The translations under genes and the position numbers were made by a program. From Actinomycetes bacterium (GTDB lineage: Bacteria; Actinomycetota; Acidimicrobiia; Acidimicrobiales; Palsa-688), in contig JAKAQB010000074.1 of the NCBI GenBank assembly GCA_021811865.1, forward strand, positions 1-15,058: 15,058 bases of DNA, in the 5' to 3' direction. The notes under the pieces are model-generated. The model did not search any database. It was not told the origin of the DNA and saw only the letters and a list, made by a program, of their open reading frames with translations. The first letter of the stretch is position 1. Each line of letters begins with the position of its first letter. Shown piece by piece: positions 7,174 through 14,048 of this stretch.

Positions 7174-7997
7174 GTGGACGACCCCGGTCGGTCCTGGGCG
7201 AGGCGCCGCAGAAGATGGGCGCTCTCCGCGTCGGCGGGCAGAAAGGTCTCGATGGCGAGGTCGGCAGAGGTGACCTCGATGGGGGCGCCAAGGGTGGTGA
7301 TGACCGAGAACAGCCGCACTCCACCCAGGCGGGTGGCAAGCTCGAAGCTCCCGAGCAGCGGGCCGCTCGGCCCGGGGTCCCCGGCGGCGTCGAGATCGGG
7401 CAGGTAGCCCTCGAGCTCGTCGAGGAGGCTTGCCAGCTCCTCGTCTGCACCGTCGAGGGACGTGCGCCGCAGTCGCCGGAAGAAGGCGAGGTTGCACGCC
7501 GGCGAGGGAACCGAGATGCACGGCAGACCACGAGGGTGGAAGGCGAGGCGCAACACGTTGACCGGCGGCTCGAGTAGGGCGGGGTCGATCCCGTCGGTGA
7601 GCAGACCAGCCGCGCCGTTGGCCGCCAGCAGGTTCCAGGTGCGGTCCACCACCAGGGCCGGGTTCGGCTCGAGCCCGGCAAGCATGAGCCCGAGCGCATG
7701 GCGCAGCGCCTCCATGTCGGGGTGGTCGTAGGGGCGCTCGGGATGCTCGGGGGCGTAGCCGGCGGCGAGGAAGAGCCGGTTGCGTTCGCGGAGCGGCATG
7801 TCGAGACGGATGGCCAGATGGGCGAGCAAGTCCCGGCTGGCCTTTGCCCGGCCGGTCTCGACGAAGCTCAGATGCCGGGTGGACACCCCTGCCGCCAGCG
7901 CCAGATCGAGCTGGCTGAGCCGACGGCGAAGCCGCCAGGACCGCAGAAGCTCCCCGGAGGTCTGCGTACCCTGGCCGATGACCGCGGTGTCGGACAT
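7170..7997 (-). CDS. XRE-family regulator with MmyB-like ligand-binding domain
   Basis: Helix-turn-helix repressor or activator of the XRE group with a C-terminal MmyB/MLTR-type PAS-like ligand domain, 275 residues. The HTH covers about 15-70: LLRSWRLRRRLSQLDLALAA (17-36), GVSTRHLSFVETGRAKASRD (37-56) and LAIRLDMPLRERNRLFLAAG (61-80), the classic order for this family. The rest (about 95-270) has the usual NPALVVDRTWNLLAANGAA strand and a long acidic helical part. I chose the ATG at 7997 because it gives a standard N-terminus and leaves a 35-base gap to the palindrome at 8032-8048; the longer frame runs through that operator. No good Shine-Dalgarno precedes it. It is divergent from the MFS gene and coupled to the thioesterase gene. 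These regulators commonly control a divergent neighbour and themselves. Confidence 0.9.
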   Translation of the reverse strand: MSDTAVIGQGTQTSGELLRSWRLRRRLSQLDLALAAGVSTRHLSFVETGRAKASRDLLAHLAIRLDMPLRERNRLFLAAGYAPEHPERPYDHPDMEALRHALGLMLAGLEPNPALVVDRTWNLLAANGAAGLLTDGIDPALLEPPVNVLRLAFHPRGLPCISVPSPACNLAFFRRLRRTSLDGADEELASLLDELEGYLPDLDAAGDPGPSGPLLGSFELATRLGGVRLFSVITTLGAPIEVTSADLAIETFLPADAESAHLLRRLAQDRPGSST

Positions 7998-8031
7998 GGG
8001 ACGACCATAGAAGCCCGCCCGTCGGGGCTCC

Positions 8032-8048
8032 ATTACCTGGGAGGTAAT
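8032..8048. promoter_or_regulatory. 17-bp palindromic operator candidate
   Basis: ATTACCT-GGG-AGGTAAT is a perfect 7-bp inverted repeat with a 3-bp spacer. It lies 34 bases from the XRE start codon on one side and 35 bases from the MFS start on the other, the midpoint of the 86-base divergent promoter region. It is AT-richer than its surroundings. Symmetry, spacing and position next to an XRE regulator make it the likely binding site controlling both directions. Confidence 0.75.
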
Positions 8049-8083
8049 CGCCTCCGCTACCCGCACCGGCGCACGCTGGAGAA

Positions 8084-9406
8084 GTGAGCAGACCCCGACC
8101 GCATGCCCCTGCCCCTGCAACCAGCGTCGCCACTCAAGCCCGGACGTCCACGCGAAGTGCTATCGGCTTCTGGTCGGCGGCAGCCACCTACCTCGTGCTG
8201 CTCGCCGGCACCAACATTCCGACCCCCCTCTACGGCCACTACGCGTCGGCGTTTGGGTTCGGGCCGGCAACGCTCACCGCCGTGTTCGCTGTCTACGTCG
8301 CAGCGCTCGTGCCCTCCTTGTTGTTCGTCGGACCGCTCTCCGACGCCATCGGCCGCCGGATGATCCTGATACCCGCGATCGCCCTTGGCGTCGTGGGCGC
8401 CGCGCTATTCGCCGGCGCCCAGAGCACCGGTTGGCTGTACGCCGCCCGCCTGGTCCAAGGGCTCGCCATCGGCGCTGCTTCGGGAGCGATCACGGCCCTC
8501 ATCGTCGAGCGCGAGCCAAACGCCGACCGGGGCCGAGCAGCGATGGTGGCGGCCATCGCCGCGGTCGTCGGCGTTGGGTCGGGCCCGCTCCTCGGAGGTC
8601 TTGTGGCGCAGTATCTGCCCGCCCCCACCGTGCTCCCCTACCTGGTCGAGATCACCCTTCTCCTCTGCGCAGGAGTGGCCACCGCCCTCCTCCCCGAACC
8701 CAACAACCGGACCCCCTACCAGCCGCGGCGCCCCTCCATTCCCGAGGGCATCAGGTCGACGTTCGCCGTATCAGGGGCGACCTCGTTCGTCACCTGGGCC
8801 GTGACCGCCATCTTCCTCACCCTCGTCCCCTCCTACGCCGCCGTCCTCACCAAATCGGCCAACCTCGCCCTCGAAGGGGCGATCGTGGCCGTCCTCTTCG
8901 CCGCCTCGGCGCTCACCGAGCGACTCAGCTTCGGAAACGACCCGCTCGCCCTCCAACGCGTCGGGCTCGCCGCCCTCGTTGTCGGCGTTGGCCTCCTCTG
9001 CTGGGCCGGCGTGGCGGGATCGGTCTGGCTCCTCCTTGCCGCCAGCGTCGTCGCCGGGATCGGCCAAGGCACGGCCTTCCTCGGCGCCATGACCGAGATC
9101 AACACGATCGCCCCACCGGAGCGCCACGCCGAGGTGCTCTCGGGCTTCTATGTCGTCACCTACCTCGGGACCGGTATCCCCGTCCTCGGTGTGGGCTTCC
9201 TCGCTACCTCCATTGGGCTTCTGTCCGCCGTCGAATGGTTCTCCGCTGGCGCGGCCGCGGCTGCCGTCGCGCTGCTCGGCGCACTCCTCCGGCAGCCATC
9301 TCGTGTTCCTGCCACTAAGGATCGCCCTGAAGCACCCCCCGGCCAACGGTCGATATCGATGGACCACGAGGCTGCCGGAGTCACCAATTTCCCGGCTGCC
9401 CGATGA
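8084..9406 (+). CDS. MFS transporter (12-TM drug efflux type)
   Basis: Major facilitator permease of 440 residues in the cytoplasmic membrane, probably a proton-driven exporter. After a 25-residue polar N-terminus the first helix contains WSAAATYLVLLAGTNIPTPLYG. The family's motif A between TM2 and TM3 is present as GPLSDAIGRRMIL (about 82-94). TM4 has RLVQGLAIGAASGAITALI, and TM5 has the motif-C-like GVGSGPLLGGLVAQYL. About twelve hydrophobic helices can be traced, and the last 35 residues are polar. The GTG start at 8084 has GGAG only two bases upstream, which is tight, so initiation may be weak or the true start slightly different. It is divergent from the XRE regulator across the palindrome and overlaps the next gene by ATGA. 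Substrate is unknown. Confidence 0.88.
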   Translation: MSRPRPHAPAPATSVATQARTSTRSAIGFWSAAATYLVLLAGTNIPTPLYGHYASAFGFGPATLTAVFAVYVAALVPSLLFVGPLSDAIGRRMILIPAIALGVVGAALFAGAQSTGWLYAARLVQGLAIGAASGAITALIVEREPNADRGRAAMVAAIAAVVGVGSGPLLGGLVAQYLPAPTVLPYLVEITLLLCAGVATALLPEPNNRTPYQPRRPSIPEGIRSTFAVSGATSFVTWAVTAIFLTLVPSYAAVLTKSANLALEGAIVAVLFAASALTERLSFGNDPLALQRVGLAALVVGVGLLCWAGVAGSVWLLLAASVVAGIGQGTAFLGAMTEINTIAPPERHAEVLSGFYVVTYLGTGIPVLGVGFLATSIGLLSAVEWFSAGAAAAAVALLGALLRQPSRVPATKDRPEAPPGQRSISMDHEAAGVTNFPAAR

Positions 9407-9882
9407 ACACCGACCGCCTTGTCGCCGCCTACGACGACCTCCTGACCGCCGCGGCGCTCCTTGACCTGGCCAGCCTGGCCGCACCACAGCGAGACGAAGC
9501 CGAATGGCTCATCGCCCACTTGATCCTGAGCGACCCTATCCTCATCGCCGCCGCCGGCCACCTGCTCGAAGGAGCCGACACCGTCGTCGTCGACAACCGC
9601 CACGCCATGGACGACGACGCCATCACGACGGTGCTCGCGTCCCTCTCCCACAACGACCGCATCCAAGCCATTAAGCACAACGGCAGCGAGCTAATCGATA
9701 GGCACCGCCGGATCACTGAGACCGCCTCCACCACGACCGTCGCGCTCCACCTCCACGACCGACACGGCCAGCTCACCCACCAAGGCACCACCACCTGGGC
9801 CGACCTCCTCACGGCACGAGCGAACCAGCACCTCCCCGGCCACGCCCGTACGCTGCGACGAATCGCCGATCCCGGTGCGTGA
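9403..9882 (+). CDS. hypothetical protein coupled to the MFS gene
   Basis: Unknown protein of 159 residues. It has no signal peptide or membrane segment and appears cytosolic. The N-terminal half is helical (LVAAYDDLLTAAALLDLASL at 6-25, then EAEWLIAHLILSDPILIAAAGHLL at 32-55). The helix with W-x-x-AHL faintly recalls the DinB/mycothiol-dependent isomerase four-helix fold, but no metal-binding His triad is clear. The second half is rich in Thr, His and Asp (TETASTTTVALHLHDRHGQL). Its ATG overlaps the MFS stop as ATGA, so it is translated together with the transporter and probably shares its regulation by the XRE protein. Base use matches the upstream gene, so I regard it as real. The function is not recognised. 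Confidence 0.7.
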   Translation: MNTDRLVAAYDDLLTAAALLDLASLAAPQRDEAEWLIAHLILSDPILIAAAGHLLEGADTVVVDNRHAMDDDAITTVLASLSHNDRIQAIKHNGSELIDRHRRITETASTTTVALHLHDRHGQLTHQGTTTWADLLTARANQHLPGHARTLRRIADPGA

Positions 9883-10219
9883 CAGCCATCGCGGCCAACC
9901 GGCGTCTCGGTCGACCGATCCGAACCTGAACGGGGCCGCCCCAGACACCCAAGAATGGTCGGATGGCCCAGCTTGCTTGTCCGCCAGATCGGAAAAGCTC
10001 ACGCTGACCGGCGCGCTTGACCGCCGTCAGCATCGTCAACTGCCGAGAGCCAGATCTCCGACCGACGTCGCCGACATCCGGGAATTGGTAACCGCCCTGT
10101 CGATAGTCACCCGACGCCGGGACCGCCTCCAGAGATCGGAGCCAGCCAGTCGAGCGCGTCGGTATACAGGCGGTCGTCGCGCGCGCCGTCCAGGTGCGAC
10201 ATCCCCTGGTACGTCGTGG
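9883..10219. other. gap without a recognisable gene
   Basis: No coding region can be supported here on either strand. An imperfect inverted repeat at about 10003-10032 (GCTGAC...GTCAGC) could end the MFS operon but lacks a T-run. The minus-strand frame from about 10220 down to a TGA at 10107 may be the remnant tail of the ArsR-like fragment to its right, but it does not resemble that family closely. Confidence 0.5.
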
Positions 10220-10388
10220 CTCGAGGGCGTCGGCGACCTCGGGAGAAGCCAGCCGGAAGTAGCGGTGACGCCCGGAGGACTCGACGGTGACGAGACCCCT
10301 CGACGAGGCGTCCGAGGTGGCCCGACGCCGTCGAGGGTGCCACCTTGGCTTCGACGGCCAACGTGGTGGCGGCGAGCGCCCGACCGTC
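10220..10388 (-). pseudogene. ArsR-family regulator fragment, truncated and frameshifted
   Basis: Remnant of a winged-helix ArsR/SmtB-type regulator. One frame reads DGRALAATTLAVEAKVAPST then ASGHLGRLVE (10388 to about 10299), the helix-turn-helix of the family. The reading continues in a different frame with GLVTVESSGRHRYFRLASPE and VADALE (about 10297 to 10220), the wing and dimer helix. So there is a frameshift near 10296-10300 (two bases missing or one gained). The N-terminal helices that should precede the HTH are absent: similarity stops at about 10388, exactly where an MFS fragment begins on the other strand. No functional protein is expected. Sequencing error could explain the frameshift but not the lost N-terminus. 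Confidence 0.65.
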
Positions 10389-10523
10389 TTGGACACGACG
10401 GTGGTCAACGTCGCCCTGCCCGCCCTGTCCCGCGGTCTGCACACCTCGACCACCGGGTTGCAGTGGGTCGTCGATGGCTACAGCCCGGCGTTCGCCGCCC
10501 TGCTGCTCTCCGGTGGAGCACAC
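10386..10523 (+). pseudogene. DHA2-type MFS transporter, 5' fragment
   Basis: About 46 residues of a 14-TM DHA2 (EmrB/QacA-like) permease. VLDTTVVNVALPALSRGL is the hallmark D(x)T(x)VNVALP motif of TM1, and STTGLQWVVDGYSPAFAALL then LLSGG is the start of TM2. The preceding codons (before 10386) are polar and do not resemble the expected hydrophobic start, so the true 5' end is lost. The frame ends at a TAA inside the left end of the IS21-type element. The same gene continues, after a missing middle part, at 13409-14036. Confidence 0.75.
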
Positions 10524-10530
10524 GTGTTGA

Positions 10531-10574
10531 CGCCGGCGTAATTCCCCACCTCGGCGCCGCCGGAATTCCCCACC
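10531..10574. repeat. left-end IS repeats L1 and L2
   Basis: Two direct copies of a CGCCGG...ATTCCCCACC unit: L1 at 10531-10550 and L2 at about 10557-10574 (slightly shorter, lacking GT before AATTCCCC). They are inverted relative to the three right-end copies. IS21-type transposases bind multiple terminal repeats of this sort. Confidence 0.8.
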
Positions 10575-10594
10575 GAGTCCCTGGGAAGAGCGTG

Positions 10595-10912
10595 TTAGTC
10601 GATGGCGCCTCCGTCCTGCAAGGCGATGTCGAGGAGGTCCTCGAGATCCGCGCTGAGCGCCCGGGCGGTGGCCCAGCCGAGCGCGCTCCCGAGGACGACG
10701 GTGCGCTCGCCGCGGCGTAGCTGGACGCGCCAGACCCGCCCCGTCGGCCTTGTCCCCGGCGCAGTCGGCTCGTGGCCGAGCTCGAGCACGAGGCGGTGGC
10801 GGGCTCTCGAGCGCCGGCAGGTCGGCGAGCAGTAGATGGGCGGGCGGCCGCGGCGACCCGGCGTGCGCTCGACGGGCCGCGTGCAGCCCTCTGCGGCGCA
10901 GGTGGCGGTCAC
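10595..10912 (-). CDS. small zinc-ribbon-like protein carried by the IS element
   Basis: Protein of 105 residues inside the IS, downstream of istB. Cys5, Cys10, Cys28 and Cys32 (CAAEGC...YCSPTCRRSRARHR) form a likely zinc ribbon followed by a strongly basic patch, the pattern of small DNA-associated proteins with a GRPPIYCSPTCR-type motif. The C-terminal half (WRVQLRRGERTVVLGSALGW, then ALSADLEDLLDIAL) is a compact domain of unknown function. Its GTG start overlaps the istB TGA as GTGA, so translation is coupled to the transposition genes. Standard IS21 elements carry only istA and istB, so this is either a passenger gene or an accessory factor such as a DNA-binding helper. I cannot assign a function. 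Confidence 0.7.
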   Translation of the reverse strand: MTATCAAEGCTRPVERTPGRRGRPPIYCSPTCRRSRARHRLVLELGHEPTAPGTRPTGRVWRVQLRRGERTVVLGSALGWATARALSADLEDLLDIALQDGGAID

Positions 10913-11655
10913 GGCTCCGCTCCGGTGGGGCGGTGCATCGGACGGTAGCTGCGGCCGTCCATGTGCAGGTGGTGCGCCCGGTTGACCACGCGATCAAGGA
11001 TCGACTCGGCGACGACGGGGTTCGGGAACAGCGAGTACCAGTCTCCGGCGGCACGGTTCGCCGTGAAGACGAGGCTCTTGTTCCTCCGCTCGGTGACGAG
11101 CTCGTAGAGGTCGTCGGCCTGGGCGGTGGTGAGCTCGCGCATGGCGAAGTCGTCCAGGATGAGCAGCGCGGGGCGGGCCCAGCGGCGAAGACGTTGCTCC
11201 CAGCTCCGATCGGCATGCCCGCCGGCAAGGTCCGCGAGCAGGCGGGAGGTCTTCGTGAACAAGACGCTGTAGCCGCGCCGGCACGCGACATGGCCGAGCG
11301 CCTGGGCGACGTGGGTCTTTCCGACCCCGACGGGCCCGTGCAGGATCACCGACTCGCCGGCCTCCACGAAGCGCAGGCTCAAGAGGTCCCGGATGCGGGC
11401 CGAGGGGAGCTTCTGGTTGTAGGAGAAGTCGAAGTCCTCGATCGTGGCTGCCTGCTCGAAGCGCGCGGCCCGCACGCGCCGCTCGATGGCCGCGGCCTCC
11501 CGGCGGGCGATCTCGTCCTCGCAGAGCACCTGGAGGAACTCGAGGTGGCCGAGATCTCCGGCGTGGGTCTGGGCGAGGCGGGCCTCGAGGGTGTCGAGCA
11601 TGCCGGAGAGCGCGAGTGCCTTCAGGCTCGCCTCGAGCTGGTGGCGCCTCGTCAC
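10909..11655 (-). CDS. istB: IstB-like AAA+ transposition helper ATPase
   Basis: DnaA/DnaC-related AAA+ ATPase that helps the IS21 transposase choose and load its target. It has 248 residues, the usual family size. The N-terminal IstB helical part (LEASLKALALSGMLDTLEAR, 7-26) precedes LPSARIRDLLSLRFVEAG (83-100). Then come Walker A GPVGVGKTH (107-115), Walker B LLILDDF (164-170), a sensor-like SLVFTAN (194-200) and the C-terminal AESILDRVVNRAHHL (216-230), which includes the ILDR arginine motif. I start at the GTG at 11655, which overlaps the istA stop as GTGA and has GGGGAGG five bases upstream; a GTG 11 codons earlier has no such site. All motifs look intact. Confidence 0.93.
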   Translation of the reverse strand: MTRRHQLEASLKALALSGMLDTLEARLAQTHAGDLGHLEFLQVLCEDEIARREAAAIERRVRAARFEQAATIEDFDFSYNQKLPSARIRDLLSLRFVEAGESVILHGPVGVGKTHVAQALGHVACRRGYSVLFTKTSRLLADLAGGHADRSWEQRLRRWARPALLILDDFAMRELTTAQADDLYELVTERRNKSLVFTANRAAGDWYSLFPNPVVAESILDRVVNRAHHLHMDGRSYRPMHRPTGAEP

Positions 11656-13249
11656 GACGCCTCCCCGTTGCCGTCCGCCGCGTCGCACTGGTTGTCCTCT
11701 GGCGCCTCGAGGCGGAACAGCCGGGCGGGCCCGTGCAGGTGAGCGGGTGCGCTGGCTGCACCCGGCGAGGGCGGCTGTTCGGCCTCGGTGCCGGTGGCGA
11801 GGATCCCCTTCACCGTGCGGTAGGAGGGATCCCCGGCAAGAAGCGCCCGCTCGCAGGCCGCGTCCAGGCGGGAGGCTTCGTAGCGGTCGGCGAGACCGAG
11901 CACCCCTTGGGCCGAGCGCAGCCGGTGGAGGGCGTTGACCGACAACAGCTCGCCCACGAGCGCGCTGACGTGCTCACCGAGCTCACCGGCCCGACGGCGG
12001 CACCAGGTCGCGTGCGCATGAAGAAGGCGACCTTCTCCGGCGGGTAGTCGTCGTAGTTGGTCTGGCGCCCCCTTTCGATGCGCGCCCAGGTGCGGACGAG
12101 CTCGCCCTCGACGAAGACCTCGACGAGCCGGTCGCTCGCCCGGCAGTCGACGTGGCTTCCGATGAAGCGCCAGGGCACCGTGTAGAGGGCGCCGCCCACG
12201 CGCACGTAGCAGTCGACGCCGACCTTCGGTCGCGACCAGGTGGCGAGCTCGAAGGGCTGGTCCGGGAGTGCCACGAGCGCACCCTGCTCGAGGGCCTCGA
12301 AGACCTCGAGGGGCCGTGCGCCCTCGAGGGAGCGGTGGTGGCGCTTCCCGGCGACCTCGAGACACCAGGCGATGGCCCTCTCCTGCATCTCGGCCTCGCT
12401 CTGCCACTCCCGCCCCCGGAAGAAGCTGTCGCGGACATAGGGCATCGGGCGCTCGACCCGGGGCTTGTCCTTCGGCTTTCCGGCCCGGGCGGGGTCGATG
12501 AGCACCTGGTAGTGGGCGGCGAGGTCTGCGTAGGCGCGGTTGACCTTCGGGTCGTAGAGGTCGGGGCGCTCGACGCCGGTCGCCAGGTTGTCCGGCACGA
12601 GACGGCGCGGCGCCCCGCCGAAGAAGGAGAACGCCGCCACGTGCGCGGCGACGAAGGCCGCCTGGTCGAGGCGGAGCGTGGGCCGGACGAACAGGTGCCG
12701 GCTGCAGGCAAGCACGAGGACGAAGGCCCAGACCCGGCGAACCCGGTCCGTCCCGGGGTCCACCCACGAGCCGAGGAAGCCGTAGTCGACCTGACCCTCC
12801 TCGCCAGGTGGCACCGGCGGGCGCGGCGGCGTGGCCTTCTTCCGCGCCACCTCCTCGGGGAAGGCCTCCGCCACGTACTCGCGAAAGGCCGTGATGCCGA
12901 CGCTGAGCCCGTGCTCGTCGCGAAGGCGCTGGTGGACGGTCGAGACGGTGTTCGTCTCCAGCATCTCGGCGATGCGCTCGCGATGGCGGTCGATGAGCGG
13001 GAAGGTGAGGCTGCGGGCCCTGCCGTCAACGAGCTCGGGGAACCAGCCCCGGACGAGCTCGGCCCACTCGGCCCGCGAAAGGCGCGGCCCGCCGGGCGTG
13101 ATCCCTGCCGCCTCAGCTGGGGCGACGTACTTGCGGACGGTCTTTCGGTCGATGCCGAGACTGCTCGCCACGACGGCCTTCGGCCGCCCCGCGTGCCAGT
13201 GCTCGAGCACCTCCACAACGTCGATCACCTCGAAGTGCCTCCTTGCCAT
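11652..13249 (-). pseudogene. istA: IstA-like IS21 transposase, probable single-base frameshift
   Basis: DDE transposase of the IS21 family. Counting from the ATG at 13249: an HTH (FEVIDVVEVLEHWHAGRPKA, then VVASSLGIDRKTVRKY, 6-41), and the integrase core with EGQVDYG (D155), RLVPDN (D220) and KPRVERPM (E266), a complete DDE triad. The frame is open to residue 413 (VAFFMRT, codon at 12013-12011). After that point the family's conserved continuation (WCRRRAGELGEHVSALVGEL, LHRLRSAQGVLGLADRYEAS) is found in the -1 frame, ending at a TGA at 11652 that overlaps istB. Staying in frame gives an unrelated tail ending at 11810. So one base seems lost near 12011-12016. The catalytic core is intact, but the C-terminal domain would be replaced. 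A sequencing error is an alternative. Confidence 0.8.
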
Positions 13250-13275
13250 GTGGACCTCGCTCCTTTCGGAGCGAG
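13250..13275 (-). promoter_or_regulatory. hairpin covering the istA ribosome binding site
   Basis: On the transcript strand CTCGCTCC-GAAA-GGAGCGAG (13275-13256) forms a perfect 8-bp stem closed by a GNRA tetraloop. Its 3' arm contains the GGAG/GAGG Shine-Dalgarno just upstream of the ATG at 13249. Folding would block initiation. An ATG at 13279, before the hairpin and in frame, is an alternative start that would make the hairpin part of the coding sequence. Confidence 0.65.
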
Positions 13276-13326
13276 GCATCTATCGCGACAAGGGGCTCGG
13301 TGGCGAATCGCTCGTCCCCACGATCA

Positions 13327-13402
13327 GGTGGGGAATAACTCCGGCGAGGCGCTGGGGAATAACTCCGGCGTCATGGCGTCCGGGTGGGGAATTACTCCGG
13401 CG
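13327..13402. repeat. right-end IS repeats R1, R2 and R3
   Basis: Three direct copies of a 20-bp unit, GGTGGGGAATAACTCCGGCG or near: R3 at 13327-13346, R2 at 13351-13370 (starts GC instead of GG) and R1 at 13383-13402 (ATTACT instead of ATAACT). They are inverted relative to the left-end copies. R3-R2 starts are 24 bp apart and R2-R1 starts 32 bp apart. Confidence 0.85.
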
Positions 13403-13408
13403 TCGACA

Positions 13409-14036
13409 CCTCGGCGGCCTGGTCGCCTTCCTCGTCGCCGGTGCCGCCTTCGTCCTCGTCGAGCACCGGGTGGCACGCCCCATGCTGCCCCTCGAGATGT
13501 TCGCCTCCCGCCAGCTCACGGCTGCCACCACCGTCGGCCTGCTGCTCAACCTCGGCTTCTACGGCGAGCTGTTCGTCATGAGCCTCTACCTCCAACAGCA
13601 CCTCGGCCTCAGCCCGCTGCTCGCCGGGGTCGCCCTCCTCCCCCAAATGGCGATGGCCGTCGTCGGCTCCACGGCATCAGGGCTCGTCATGGCCCGCAGT
13701 GGCCCACGCCTGCCCATGCTCGCCGGCCTCCTCCTCGGCGCAGCCGGCCTGTTCGGCCTCACCGCGCCCGGTCCCCACGGCCCCTACGCCGTCCTCGTCG
13801 CCCCCTTCCTCGCCGTCGTGCTCGGGACGTCCTTCACCATGCCGGCCGCGAACGCCGCGGTCATGGAAGCCGCCCCCACCGAGCGCGCCGGGCTCGCGTC
13901 GGGCACCCTCGGGGTCGCCGTCCTCGGAACCCTCGTCGCCCGCCAACAGCACTTCGTCGCCGGCTTGCACCTCAACATGGCCATCGCCGGCGTCGCCATC
14001 CTCCTTGGCGCGAGCCTGAGCATCTGGCGCATCTGA
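13409..14036 (+). pseudogene. DHA2-type MFS transporter, 3' fragment
   Basis: About 208 residues of the C-terminal half of a 14-TM drug exporter, in frame from just right of the IS end to a TGA at 14036. It starts in a membrane helix (LGGLVAFLVAGAAFVLVEHR), then VARPMLPLEMFASRQLTAAT and GELFVMSLYLQQHLGLSPLL, all typical of the region from about TM8-9 onward in DHA2 proteins. It ends at LGASLSIWRI. Together with 10386-10523 it represents one gene that has lost its start and roughly 180-200 central residues. Compared with the paralogue at 14498-15058, about ten residues (LNAARQLGGM-like) are also missing after ASG, an in-frame 30-bp deletion. No start codon with a ribosome site exists for this piece, so it is not expected to be expressed. 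Confidence 0.8.
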
Positions 14037-14048
14037 GGTGAGAGCCGC

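Larger units (their letters stand above)
10525..13408 (-). mobile_element. IS21-family insertion sequence
   Basis: A 2,884-bp element holding istA, istB and a third small gene, all on the minus strand with GTGA overlaps. The ends match in inverted orientation: TGTTGACGCCGGCGTAATTC at the left against TGTCGACGCCGGAGTAATTC at the right, both followed by CCCAC, 23 of 25 bases identical. Further internal copies of the repeat lie near both ends, as is typical for IS21 elements. It splits a DHA2 MFS gene. I see no 4-8 bp target duplication, and the flanking gene lacks its middle part, so deletion or recombination followed insertion. istA carries a probable frameshift, so the copy may not be able to move by itself. 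Confidence 0.9.

Noticed and set aside
10003..10032. Inverted repeat GCTGACCGGCG...CCGCCGTCAGC as terminator of the MFS operon.
   Set aside because: The pairing is imperfect and no T-run follows on the plus strand. It is noted only as a possible factor-dependent end.
12011..12016. Programmed ribosomal frameshift in istA.
   Set aside because: No slippery heptamer or downstream stimulatory structure is seen, and IS21 istA is normally a single frame.
10515..13418. Target-site duplication flanking the IS element.
   Set aside because: The left flank ends ...CACACG and the right flank begins CCTCGG. No 4-8 bp direct match is found even when the ends are shifted by a few bases.
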